Assembly: GCA_964613795.1 (NCBI GenBank) | Contig: CAZTJR010000003.1 | Coordinates: 117,377 to 181,376, forward strand | Length of the DNA: 64,000 bases | Reading direction: 5' to 3' | Source: Chromatocurvus sp964613795 | GTDB lineage: Bacteria > Pseudomonadota > Gammaproteobacteria > Pseudomonadales > Halieaceae | Shown: positions 1 through 9,800 of the stretch, one piece after another | How the letters are laid out: every line of letters begins with the position of its first letter | Position numbering within the stretch: position 1 is the stretch's first letter | The notes under the pieces: model-generated | Database searches by the model: none | What the model was told of the DNA's origin: nothing | Seen by the model: only the letters and a program-made list of their open reading frames with translations | Made by a program: the position numbers and the translations under genes

Positions 1-390
1 CGACAGCAACTCCAGGAGCAGGGCGTTTCCCTGGCACTGCTCGCAGACCTTGCGCGCCAGTACGGCTTGCGCGCACAGGGAGTGAGCATTCGTCCGGAGG
101 CGCTGTCACGCCTGAGCGTTCCCGCCATTGCCTATATCGAGCCCGATGGAGAGCCGCATTTCACGCTGATTCGGGGCGTTGACAGTTACGGCAATATTCA
201 GGTGGCCGACCCATCATGGGGTAACCGGTTGTTTTCCGCTGCCGACTTCGCCCGGGTATTTTCAGTTAACGGGAGCGCGTCTGGACGCCTGCTCCTGGTG
301 CTGCCCGCAGGAGAGACGTCGGGCCTCAATGAGAGGTTCGCCATAGACCGCGCGCATCCACTTATTCAAGGCCCGTATCGGGTCCCCTAA
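1..390 (+). CDS. C39-like cysteine peptidase, C-terminal part
   Basis: The frame is open from the first base of the window, so the gene begins upstream and only its last 129 residues are visible. The stretch EPHFTLIRGV (His at codon 53) followed 17 residues later by VADPSWGN (Asp at codon 70) matches the His and Asp of the peptidase C39 triad, the double-glycine leader peptidase fold. The catalytic Cys would lie upstream and cannot be checked. No transporter segments are visible, so it may be a stand-alone C39-like protein of the kind found in proteobacteria rather than a bacteriocin exporter. The stop is at 388-390, and the next gene converges from the other strand 70 bp away. Confidence 0.7.
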   Translation, partial: RQQLQEQGVSLALLADLARQYGLRAQGVSIRPEALSRLSVPAIAYIEPDGEPHFTLIRGVDSYGNIQVADPSWGNRLFSAADFARVFSVNGSASGRLLLVLPAGETSGLNERFAIDRAHPLIQGPYRVP

Positions 391-459
391 TTCGCCGCCC
401 AAGACGCATGTCTCCATACGCCCGGCCAAGCTGCTGTGCAGCTCATGGCGGTGGCGGAA

Positions 460-3411
460 CTACAGCTCGCAGAGCGTCAGGTCCAGCTCCTGGCGTAGTG
501 CGGCACTGGCATCCCGCTGCGCAGCGCCGGTGATCACGGCAATGCTCGCGCGCTCGGGTGCCAGGTAAGTCTCAGCCACCTGACGCAGATCTTCCAGCGT
601 GACGGCAAGAACACGCTGACGGAACAGCATTCGCTGGGCATGGTCCCGCCCGAAACGTCGATTATGGAAGTCCTGTCTGGCTTCTCCGGCAGGCGAGGCG
701 GGTTTGTCCAGACCGGAAATCACACCGAGTATGGCCTCTTCAACCGCAGAGGCGTCGTGTTGCTCCTTGATCAGCCAGGCCACTGACTCGTCAAAGTCCT
801 TAAGAGTTTCCGCCAGGCGCGGGTCCCGATATGAGAAAAAGCGGAAGGCCGCGACGGTGGAGTCCTGGCTGGCACCACCGCCATAAGCGCCGCCCTGTTC
901 ACGTATGGCACGGTGCAGGAAACCGTTGCGCAGGAAGGCACCGAGGACGGTGAGGGCTGCTGCATCGGAATGCCCTACGGGCACGGTCGGATAGGCTTTC
1001 GCGCAGAAATTGACCTGGGTATTGGTTATCCAGCATTCGCCACGTCGAGCGCGCAGGGGAGGCATGGCCAGTGTCGTTTCCGGACCTTCCTGTCCGATAC
1101 TGCTGAGAACGCGGCGCGCTTCGGCAACCATGTCTTCGGACGATCCCGGCTCACCGATGCTCAGCAGTTCCGGACGGTTTCTGTTCAGCTTCGTGTGCAG
1201 TGCAGCCAGTTGTCCGGCGAAGGCCTCAAGTTCACTGTCGCTGCGCAGTCGCTCATCCAGAGCGCGCAGTTCACGAATCCCTTCCAGACCCGAGGCGCGG
1301 TGCTGCTGTCGGGCCAGTGGGCTCATGCCGGCGCAGGCGGCAGCCATTGCCAGGCTGTGGCCACTACCGGTGATGGACTGCTCGCGTCTCGCACGTTGCT
1401 GCGAGACGAGTTCGCGCAGGCGGGGCAGTTCGTCGAAGGCCAGTGTCTCGCGCGTGTCACGCATAAGCGACAGTTGCTCGCCGCTCTGGCGCCGCAGCGC
1501 CTTGCTCGACAGCACCATCGTTGCCGCAATGTCCTGCTCGTTGTCAACGCTGCCGCGCAGCGTCGCTGACAGGCGTATGCTGCCGACACAGGCCGACTGT
1601 CGATGCTGGGTGTCCAGATAGCTGTCGCCGCCGACACCGAGCTCTGTCGCCATGCCGGTGTAGTGTCCCAGAAGCTGGAGTTCCGCGTCATCTAATGCTG
1701 GCAGTGGCGCCACCAGCTGCTGGTAGACCAGACCGTTGGTTCCCTGTTCGTATGTAGTGATATTGAGTGCGTCATCGCTGTGTTCGCGATAGGTGATTCG
1801 AGGCAGCTCATCGGGCACGTCGGCGAGCGTGACCTTCGGTAACAGGCTGGCGTCCACGCTGTCCTGCTGACGCGCCTGTAATGCGGCTGCGCGCGCCACA
1901 ACGGCCTGCCTGCCGTCCTCATCGAGACTGCCCTTGATGGCCGCCAGCCGCTGCCGCTCGCTCGCAGCCCGCTGCGCCGAGAGGGCGGGATCGGGCGACA
2001 TCACCAGCGTGATCCGGTGCGGATTATCGAGAAGCAGACGCTGGGCGAGTCCGCGGATATAATTCGGATCCCGAATCTTCTCGCGCAGGGACAGGATCAC
2101 GGGCTCCAGATCGAGCACCGGAATCGGGTCGGCGTAGTGGGTGGCGCAGCCGAGCGCCTGTAGAATCAGGCTGAGCCCATAAGGAAAGCCATCCCCGCCC
2201 ACTTCACGCTGGTGCAGCTCCAGCTGGTGCAGAACGGCCTGCAGGTGCGCTTCGGACACACCATCACGGGCGACCCCGCCGATCACGTCGAGAACCAGAG
2301 ACTCCAGTGGCTCGGCCCTGTCGGCCTCACTGCCCTCGATGCCGCAGGAGAACACCATTTCCCGCATGGAGTCTTCCAGGCCGCAAAGCGGTGAGGGCGC
2401 AGCGCCGAGCGTGGTTGTTTCCAGTGCATGCTGCAGCGGTGAGGCGCTGTTTTCCAGCAGCACGGAGGTCAACAGCTGGGCTTCCAGCAGCTGCTCCAGG
2501 TCGGTGCTCTCGCCGAGCATCCAGCCCACAACAATGTGGGTTTTCCCGCTGCATGGACTGTCCTCATCGAAGGCGTAGCTGCTGTGGATGCGCTGCGGTG
2601 CGCTCAGGCGCTGCTCCGGGCTTACCGCAATATGCGCGTCACTGCGCTTAAAATGCTGCAGCGCCCGTTCCTCGAATACCGCCTGATGCTCAACCGCAGG
2701 AATGTCGCCGAAGGTCATGAAAATGGCGTTCGAGGGATGATAGTGGCTGCGGTAGAAGGCCTTCAGCTGCTCATAAGTGAGGTCCGGTATACACGCCGGG
2801 TCGCCGCCGGAGTTGTAGTGGTAGGTGCTTGTGGGAAACAGATGTTCACACAGGGTTTGCCAGAGGGTGGCGCTGACGGAACTCATTGCGCCTTTCATTT
2901 CGTTGAACACCACGCCCTTGAAGACCAGCTCGCTCTCGGTATTGTCCGGCTCGGCGAACTCTACCCGGTGCCCCTCCTGTGCAAAGTCCAGTGGGTCGAG
3001 CGTTGAAAAGAAGACAGCGTCGAGGTAAACATCCAGGAGGTTGTCGAAGTCCCTGCGGTTCTGGCTCGCGAAGGGATAGGCCGTCCAGTCGGCGCTGGTG
3101 AAGGCGTTCATGAAGGTGTTCAGAGAGCGCCGCAGCATCATGAAAAACGGATCGCGGACGGGGTAGCGCTGGCTGCCGCATAGCGCAGTGTGCTCGAGAA
3201 TATGTGCGACCCCGGTGGAATCGTCCGGGACTGTGCGCAGGGCGACGAGAAAGACGTTCTCGTTATGGTCGCTGGCGAGGTGGTAGTGCTGAGCACCGGT
3301 TTCACGGTGTTCAAAGTGCTGCACGCGCAGGTTCAGGGCGTCGATAGCCACATCCTGCAGTTGCCGGAAACTGGCGTGAACGGCGGGCGGATTCGTCTGG
3401 GCGATAGTCAT
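460..3411 (-). CDS. M16C zinc metallopeptidase (PreP/insulinase type)
   Basis: A 983-residue single-chain M16 peptidase. The inverted zinc motif HILEH is at residues 70-74, with the third ligand Glu171 in FNEMKGAMSS about 97 residues later, as expected for HxxEH-x(n)-E enzymes. The length and the RDPFFMMLRRS-type N-terminal region fit the M16C group (presequence protease, yeast Cym1, bacterial homologues), which folds as two halves enclosing a chamber and degrades peptides. No signal peptide is apparent, so a cytoplasmic peptide-scavenging role is likely. The start ATG at 3411 is preceded by AGGA at a good distance. The glutaminyl cyclase gene lies 30 bp upstream on the same strand, so co-transcription with it and mnmC is possible. 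Confidence 0.93.
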   Translation of the reverse strand: MTIAQTNPPAVHASFRQLQDVAIDALNLRVQHFEHRETGAQHYHLASDHNENVFLVALRTVPDDSTGVAHILEHTALCGSQRYPVRDPFFMMLRRSLNTFMNAFTSADWTAYPFASQNRRDFDNLLDVYLDAVFFSTLDPLDFAQEGHRVEFAEPDNTESELVFKGVVFNEMKGAMSSVSATLWQTLCEHLFPTSTYHYNSGGDPACIPDLTYEQLKAFYRSHYHPSNAIFMTFGDIPAVEHQAVFEERALQHFKRSDAHIAVSPEQRLSAPQRIHSSYAFDEDSPCSGKTHIVVGWMLGESTDLEQLLEAQLLTSVLLENSASPLQHALETTTLGAAPSPLCGLEDSMREMVFSCGIEGSEADRAEPLESLVLDVIGGVARDGVSEAHLQAVLHQLELHQREVGGDGFPYGLSLILQALGCATHYADPIPVLDLEPVILSLREKIRDPNYIRGLAQRLLLDNPHRITLVMSPDPALSAQRAASERQRLAAIKGSLDEDGRQAVVARAAALQARQQDSVDASLLPKVTLADVPDELPRITYREHSDDALNITTYEQGTNGLVYQQLVAPLPALDDAELQLLGHYTGMATELGVGGDSYLDTQHRQSACVGSIRLSATLRGSVDNEQDIAATMVLSSKALRRQSGEQLSLMRDTRETLAFDELPRLRELVSQQRARREQSITGSGHSLAMAAACAGMSPLARQQHRASGLEGIRELRALDERLRSDSELEAFAGQLAALHTKLNRNRPELLSIGEPGSSEDMVAEARRVLSSIGQEGPETTLAMPPLRARRGECWITNTQVNFCAKAYPTVPVGHSDAAALTVLGAFLRNGFLHRAIREQGGAYGGGASQDSTVAAFRFFSYRDPRLAETLKDFDESVAWLIKEQHDASAVEEAILGVISGLDKPASPAGEARQDFHNRRFGRDHAQRMLFRQRVLAVTLEDLRQVAETYLAPERASIAVITGAAQRDASAALRQELDLTLCEL

Positions 3412-3441
3412 GGCAGTCCTGTCAACGGAAAAAAAGGTATT

Positions 3442-4245
3442 CTAACGCGACTCGCGCACAGTTGCGCCCTTCCGGGCATCATCACAGGCGCGGGTGCTGC
3501 CCGGGGATACTGTTCTGATGCGGTACAGGAAGGGCCAGTGCTTGCCGGTTACCCAGACTGCGTCGTTGTCGCGGTCGTAGGCGATGCCATTGAGAACATC
3601 CGTATCCGGTCGCCGTGCGCTGGCTGGCAGAAGCCCCGCAAGGTCGAGGCGGCTCTCCACCGCGCCCGACTGCGGATCGATGATGACGATGTCGTCGGTC
3701 TGCCAGACATTGGCCCAGATACGACCGTGTATCCACTCGAGTTCATTGAGCCGTGTTTGCGGTCTGCCGTTTCGGGTCACGGTCACGGTTTTTTTGACGT
3801 CGAGGGTTTGCGCATCGAGAAATCGCAGCGTAGCCGTTCCATCGCTGTAAATGAGCTGATCACCGTTGTTGGTCAAGCCCCAGCCTTCCCCCGCCAGACC
3901 GAAGCGCCCGAGAAGCCGCAGATCATCGACGCGATACACCAGGCCAAGCCGGGAGCGCCAGGTAAGCTGGTAGATCCGGTCATCGAGCTGGGTTACGCCC
4001 TCGCCGAACAGGCGCGGGTGAAGCGCCTGCTCATCAATCAGTGTCATGTTGTCAAACGCGTAGCGCCGTAGGCGGGACCTGCCGTAATTGCCGGTGCCGA
4101 CCAGCAGAACATCATCGACAATTTCCAGGCCCTGGACAAAGTTTTCCCGTGGATGCTGGCGCTGTTCTACAACGCAGAAACCGAGTTCTTCGACCGCCAG
4201 CACCGGTGCCGCGAGAAAAACCAGGCCCGCAAGAAAATGTCTCAT
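3442..4245 (-). CDS. Glutaminyl-peptide cyclotransferase (plant/bacterial beta-propeller type)
   Basis: A 267-residue protein with an N-terminal signal peptide (MRHFLAGLVFLAAPVLA), so it is exported. The repeated propeller strands and segments FVQGLEIVDDVLLVGTG, LNELEWIHGRIWANVW and VLNGIAYDRDNDAVWVTGKHWPFLY are characteristic of the PF05096 glutamine cyclotransferase family. These enzymes convert N-terminal Gln to pyroglutamate with loss of ammonia. The last 20 residues after the final propeller strand are polar and not obviously part of the fold. The start codon overlaps the mnmC stop by 4 bp (ATGA), which implies translational coupling to mnmC although no functional link is known. Confidence 0.88.
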   Translation of the reverse strand: MRHFLAGLVFLAAPVLAVEELGFCVVEQRQHPRENFVQGLEIVDDVLLVGTGNYGRSRLRRYAFDNMTLIDEQALHPRLFGEGVTQLDDRIYQLTWRSRLGLVYRVDDLRLLGRFGLAGEGWGLTNNGDQLIYSDGTATLRFLDAQTLDVKKTVTVTRNGRPQTRLNELEWIHGRIWANVWQTDDIVIIDPQSGAVESRLDLAGLLPASARRPDTDVLNGIAYDRDNDAVWVTGKHWPFLYRIRTVSPGSTRACDDARKGATVRESR

Positions 4246-6263
4246 GACTGGCGTCCCTGTTTGATGATGTCGCGGATGATAAACCGTGCCGGTGCCATAG
4301 CGCGCAACAGCTGACGGTTGACCGGGGCGGGTTCCTGGCAGGCCTGACTGGCGATCAGTTCCGCTGCCAGAGGCGTTGTGGTCAGGCCGCGGGATCCGTG
4401 CGCTGTATTCACGAAGAGCCCCGGTCGATAGATACCGGCTTGCGGAATCACGCGACGCGCATTGTCGGCGAGGGCAGCGTAACGCTGATACCAGTCCTGC
4501 GCGTCAGGCACGGGTCCAACCATGGGCAGGTAGTCCGGCGATGCACAGCGTAGCTCCGCGCGGCCTTCGAGGGTTGCCGTATCGACAGCAGCCAGTGCCT
4601 GGCTCCAGCCTGGTACGGCCTCGGCAAGCCGGTTGATGTTGTAGTGATGATCATTCTCGCGCAGGCCCATGTCGGTGTCGCCAGGATCGAAGGTCGCGCC
4701 CAGGCAGTGTTCGCCCTTGCGCGCCGGGGCGAGGTAGCCTGAGTGGCAGAAGGCGGCCCGCGGTGCCTCTGGCAGGCATGCGGCGGGCAGTGTGCTTGTC
4801 TGCCCGCGAACGCTGCGCAGGGGAAGCCAGTCCAGCGACGGGAACGCAGTGCTCTGGACTCCCGCGGCGATAACGACAATACCAGCACGACGGCTGGCGC
4901 CGTGTGCCGGTGAGGCAACCCAGTGTCCGTCCCTGCGTTCGAGGGAGATGCCACCGCAGGCATCGACCAGTGAGATTTCCTGGTGCTGACTCGCCGCCGA
5001 GCAGACCGCGCGAGGATCAAGCCACCCCGAGCCAGGCAGCCAAAGTCCGCCGCGGGCGGGGGAGAAACCACAGCGTTCGGCCGCGCTCTCAGCGCTGATG
5101 ATCTCCGCCAGCCCGGGTATCTGACGCAACGCTGTGCCGATGCGGTTGAAATGCCCGTGCTCAGTCCCCATCTGGAAACAGCCGCATAAGTCGCCATCAA
5201 TGCCCTGGATCAGCGATCCGTTGTTGAACATCGCGGCGTACAGGCGCAGTGCATATAAGTAGCCCATCACTGATAGGTCTGTGAGCGGTGAATGCCGATG
5301 AGACAGGCGAGTGTAGATCACGCCCTGGGTATTCCCGGAGCCGCGACAGGCGAGCCTGTCACGCTCCATCAGCGTCACCGGAATACCACGGCGGGCAAAG
5401 GCGGCGGCGGTCATGCAGCCAGCCAGCCCGCCGCCAATTACGATGACCGATGCTGCCTCGGGCCCGCGCTGATGGCATCTGTCCCAGGGGGTCACCGCAT
5501 CCGCTGGTGGTGTCGCGGCGCAGGCCAGTGTGCCCTGCAGGCTTTCGCGTTTGCGCCCGAATCCGCGGCGCTTGTGCAGGGTGAACCCGGCGGCTTCAAG
5601 GCCGCGGCGAACGTCGCCGGCGGCAGTAAATGTCGACAACGTGGCGCCCGCGCGGCTGGCACAACTGAGCGACTGCCACAGATCGGCGTGCCACATGCCG
5701 GCATTGCCCGAGGGCGCGAAGCCATCAAGGTACCAGGCGTCCATGGCGCCGAGGCCGCTCTCGGCGAGATCGGCCAGCGCGTCCCCGGCATCTTCCCAGC
5801 ACAGGTCCAGCGTCACCCGGCCGCCATCCAGAAGGCAGCGATGCTGGCCCGGAACAGGCAGTGGATAGAGCTCCAGCAGCTGTGCAGCCAGTTCAGCAAG
5901 TGACGGCCAGGCTGTCAGCGCCCTGCGCAGGTCAGCGGAGCTCATTGGGTGGCGCTCGCAGCTCCAGTAGTGCAGGCGCGTTCCGGTGCCTGCGGTGCGC
6001 TCGCGAAACAGCAGCCACGTCAACAAAAAATTCAGTCCGCTGCCGAAGCCCAGCTCGCCGATGCGGAATACGGCATTGCGCTGCATATCAAGACGCTCGG
6101 CTATCCGGTTCCCCTCGAGAAAAACGTAGCGGCTCTCCGCCAGTCCATCGTCGGTCGAGTAATAGATGTCACCATACTTCCGCGAGCGGGGAGCGCCCCC
6201 CTCAGTCCAGTCGACGTCGGCCTCTTCACAGGGTGTCCAGAGTCTGTTGTCCCGGTTGATCAT
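4242..6263 (-). CDS. mnmC: Bifunctional tRNA mnm5s2U34 biosynthesis protein MnmC
   Basis: Fused enzyme for the wobble uridine of tRNAs. The C-terminal FAD domain removes the carboxymethyl group from cmnm5s2U34, and the N-terminal SAM domain methylates nm5s2U34. The SAM-binding loop GELGFGSGLNF lies near residues 69-79 and the FAD Rossmann motif VIGGGLAG near 275-282. At 673 residues it matches E. coli MnmC (668). The start at 6263 (MINRDNRLW) was chosen over the upstream frame extension because GAGGAATT precedes it at correct spacing. Its stop overlaps the glutaminyl cyclase start by 4 bp. The divergent neighbour begins at 6353, leaving 89 bp for both promoters. Confidence 0.97.
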   Translation of the reverse strand: MINRDNRLWTPCEEADVDWTEGGAPRSRKYGDIYYSTDDGLAESRYVFLEGNRIAERLDMQRNAVFRIGELGFGSGLNFLLTWLLFRERTAGTGTRLHYWSCERHPMSSADLRRALTAWPSLAELAAQLLELYPLPVPGQHRCLLDGGRVTLDLCWEDAGDALADLAESGLGAMDAWYLDGFAPSGNAGMWHADLWQSLSCASRAGATLSTFTAAGDVRRGLEAAGFTLHKRRGFGRKRESLQGTLACAATPPADAVTPWDRCHQRGPEAASVIVIGGGLAGCMTAAAFARRGIPVTLMERDRLACRGSGNTQGVIYTRLSHRHSPLTDLSVMGYLYALRLYAAMFNNGSLIQGIDGDLCGCFQMGTEHGHFNRIGTALRQIPGLAEIISAESAAERCGFSPARGGLWLPGSGWLDPRAVCSAASQHQEISLVDACGGISLERRDGHWVASPAHGASRRAGIVVIAAGVQSTAFPSLDWLPLRSVRGQTSTLPAACLPEAPRAAFCHSGYLAPARKGEHCLGATFDPGDTDMGLRENDHHYNINRLAEAVPGWSQALAAVDTATLEGRAELRCASPDYLPMVGPVPDAQDWYQRYAALADNARRVIPQAGIYRPGLFVNTAHGSRGLTTTPLAAELIASQACQEPAPVNRQLLRAMAPARFIIRDIIKQGRQS

Positions 6264-6352
6264 ACAATTCCTCTGTCCACAGGGCACAAGGCCGCTGGTT
6301 TTCGTATCAGTCAGCGTTTAGACTGCCGCCTCGACTCCGGAGAGAGGTAGCG

Positions 6353-6847
6353 ATGGAAGCGACTTACACCCGCTCTATCCCACAGGACAAGTTTCTGACA
6401 CTGTCGGTTAATCTGCTGAGCAGGGCATTCCTGGAAGCCAGCCGTACCGATGCAAAAAACCTGTATCGGCAACTCAATGAGGGTGCGCGCGTCGCGCTGA
6501 CCCGGATCGAGATGGAAGACAAGTCACAGGTGCGTTTTGATGTTCGTCTCGACAGTTCGGAGTTTCAGGGTCGACTGAATTATGGCAGTTTTCGCGCCAG
6601 CCTGACGACCCTGATTGCCAATCTTGTCGAGGTTCTCAAGGAGAAGAAGAAGGTCAAGGTCTTCCACGCAGAGCATGACAGGAAGGTCATGATCTTCGGG
6701 GTCACGGCGGCCACGATTGAAGATGGCAGGACCAATGTCATGGTACTGGGTGCCGATGCCAGTGATGGCCAACCCGCCGTCATGCTGCAGCTGATGTACC
6801 TGAATCCCGACCAATTTATCCCTCGCGACGATAACGCGACGCCCTAG
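6353..6847 (+). CDS. Conserved hypothetical protein, 164 residues
   Basis: I do not recognise a named family. The protein is soluble, mixed alpha/beta, without signal peptide or membrane segment. It has a central basic stretch (LKEKKKVKVFHAEHDRKVM) and a hydrophobic C-terminal strand (VMVLGADASDGQPAVMLQLMYL). It starts with ATG after GGAGAGAGGTAGCG, a clear ribosome binding site. It sits 47 bp before hrpA on the same strand and divergent from mnmC, so it may be co-expressed with the helicase. Base composition and codon use look like its neighbours, so there is no sign of recent transfer. Confidence 0.75.
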   Translation: MEATYTRSIPQDKFLTLSVNLLSRAFLEASRTDAKNLYRQLNEGARVALTRIEMEDKSQVRFDVRLDSSEFQGRLNYGSFRASLTTLIANLVEVLKEKKKVKVFHAEHDRKVMIFGVTAATIEDGRTNVMVLGADASDGQPAVMLQLMYLNPDQFIPRDDNATP

Positions 6848-6894
6848 ATCCCCGGCCCGGGCGGCGCAGGCCACCCGGAGGCGCTCGACACCCC

Positions 6895-9800
6895 ATGCAA
6901 GAACCCGAAAAAGCCCCACGCGACATTCCGGCGATCACCTACCCCGAAGCGCTGCCGGTTGCGCAGCTGCGGGATGAGATTGCCCGCGCCATTGCGGCAC
7001 ACCAGGTGGTCGTGGTGGCTGGGGAAACCGGTTCGGGCAAGACGACGCAGTTACCGAAAATCTGCCTGGCGCTTGGACGCGGTCGAGTCCGGCGGATCGG
7101 TCACACCCAGCCGCGCCGGCTCGCCGCCCGCAATGTGGCGCAGCGGATCGGCGAGGAACTGGGCGCCCCCCCGGGGGGGCTGGTCGGCTACCAGGTGCGT
7201 TTCCAGGACACGATTGGCGACTCGACCGCCGTCAAGCTCATGACCGACGGCATCCTGCTGGCCGAGCTGCAGCGCGATCGCCAGCTGTCGCAGTACGACA
7301 CGCTGATTATCGATGAAGCCCATGAGCGCAGCCTGAATATTGACTTCATCCTCGGCTACCTGCGTCAGCTGCTGCCCCGTCGGCCCGATCTGAAGCTGGT
7401 CATTACCTCGGCAACCATTGATGTGGAGCGCTTCGCCGAACACTTCGAGGGCGCGCCGATCATTCAGGTCCCCGGGCGCTCCTTCCCGGTAGAAACCCAC
7501 TATATCGAGCGGCCCGCCGACCAGCTCAATGAGCGCGATCAGCAGGATGACGTTCTCGAACAGCTGCGCCTGATACGCGATGGCTATTACGGCGTTCGTG
7601 GTGACATTCTGGTTTTTCTTCCGGGGGAGCGGGAAATCCGCGAGCTGGCCCGGGCATTGCGCGGTGAGCCGGGCCTTGAAACGCTGCCCCTGTACGCGCG
7701 GCTGAGCCAGGCCGAGCAGGCGCGGGTGTTCAATCCCGGGAAACAGACTGGCCTGCGCGTGGTGCTGGCGACAAACGTGGCTGAGACCTCGCTTACGGTA
7801 CCGGGTATCCGCTATGTCATTGATCCCGGTGAGGCCCGCATCAGTCGCTACAGTGCGCGGTCACGCATCCAGCGTCTGCCGGTGGAACCTGTGTCCCGTG
7901 CCAGCGCAGATCAGCGTCAGGGTCGCTGTGGCCGGGTGGCGGCAGGTGTGTGCCTGCGTCTTTACAGCGAGCAGGACTATCTGCAGCGTCCGGCCTACAC
8001 CGACCCTGAAATCCTGCGAACGAACCTGGCTGCCGTCATCCTGCAGATGCTTTACCTGCGGCTGGGTGATGTTCAGGACTTCCCCTTCATAGAACCGCCG
8101 GATCCGCGGATGGTGCGCGAGGGCTACCGGCTGCTCAACGAACTGGGTGCGGTAGACCGGCGCCACCGTCTGACGGCGCTCGGCAAGCAGCTCGCCCGAC
8201 TGCCGGTGGACCCGCTTCTCGGCCGCATGATTCTGGCCGCACAGAGTCATGGCGTCGTCGCCGAGGTGCTGGTGATTGCCAGCGCTCTGGCGGTGCAGGA
8301 CCCGCGGGAGCGGCCTGCTGACAAGCAGCAGCAGGCCGATCAGGCGCACGCGCGTTTCCGTCATCCGCGCTCTGACTTTCTCGCCTGGCTGAACCTGTGG
8401 CGCTACTACGAGGAGCAGCGTCAGCGTCTCAGCCAGAACCAGCTGCGCAAGCTCTGCCAGCGTGAGTTTCTGTCATTCATGCGCATGCGCGAATGGCGCG
8501 ATATCCACCGTCAGCTGAGTATTGCCTGTCGTCAGCAGGGAATAGCCGTGCCAGCGCTTGAGTCCGTGTCGGCCGACGCCGGCGCTGCCACCGACAAATC
8601 CGGCAATGACCCCCTGGACGCCGTGACGCGGGCCTGTCGTGCCGCAAATGCTGCCGTGGATTACGCCGGCGTGCACAAGGCCCTGCTCGCGGGGCTGTTG
8701 GCGAATATCGCCCAGCGTGATGAGGGCCGCGAGTATCTCGCTGCCCGCAATCGCAAGGTGCAGGTATTCCCGGGCTCTGTACTGCATGCGAAGCCTGCCC
8801 CCTGGCTGGTGGCGGCAGAAATCGTTGAGACCAGCAAGGTGTATGCGCGCACCGCCGCGGCTATCGAGCCGTCCTGGCTGTTGCATATCAACCCCCATCT
8901 GCTCAAGCGGCATTATTACGAGCCGCGCTGGCAGAAAGCCCAGGGCCGTGCTGTGGCGACAGAGCGGGTGACCCTCTTCGGGCTCACCGTCAGCGACGGC
9001 AAGCCGGTGCATTATGGTCCCATTGATCCCGCGGTCTCCCGAGAGCTGATGCTGCGTGAAGGCCTGGTATCGGGACGCTGGCGCTCACCGCCGGGTTTCC
9101 TGCGTCACAACCAGACGCTGATGCAAGAGATTGCGGACCTTGAGGCGCGCACACGACGGCGCGATATTCTGGTCGACGAGGAGGCCCTCTTCCGTTTCTA
9201 CGATGAGCGGGTGCCGGCGGATATCTTCACCGCGGCGGCACTGGCGCGCTGGGTGAAGCGAAACCTCGACGCCGACGCCCAGCTGCGGGCACCCCGCGAC
9301 CTACTGCTGGCAAATGATCCCGGCGGCGCGGTGGGCGAGCTGTTTCCCGATCATATCGACTGGGAGGGGGTGGCCTATCCGTTGAGTTACGAGTTCGATC
9401 CCGGCGGCGAGCGCGACGGTGTTTCAGTAACGGTGCCCGTAGCGTTGATGAACCGCGTGCCGCGCCATCGCTTCGACTGGCTGGTCCCCGGGCTTCTGAG
9501 AGAAAAGTGCATTGCGCTGCTGCGTGCGTTGCCCAAGTCAACACGCAAGCATTTCGTGCCTGCGCCGGACGTGGTCGACGCCGTTCTCCCGGGGCTCACG
9601 CCGGAGGATGTGCCGCTGCGGGAGGCGCTGGCGCAGGCGCTCAGCCGCCGCGGCGGCGCCCGGGTGTCTGCGGCGGACTGGCCGGCAGACTGTCTCGAGC
9701 CTTTTTACTCCGCCAATATCAAGGTGGTGGACGAGCAGGGCGCGGTGCTCGGCGAGGGACGGAATCTCGCGGCCCTTGTCGACCGTTTCCGGGATCAGAC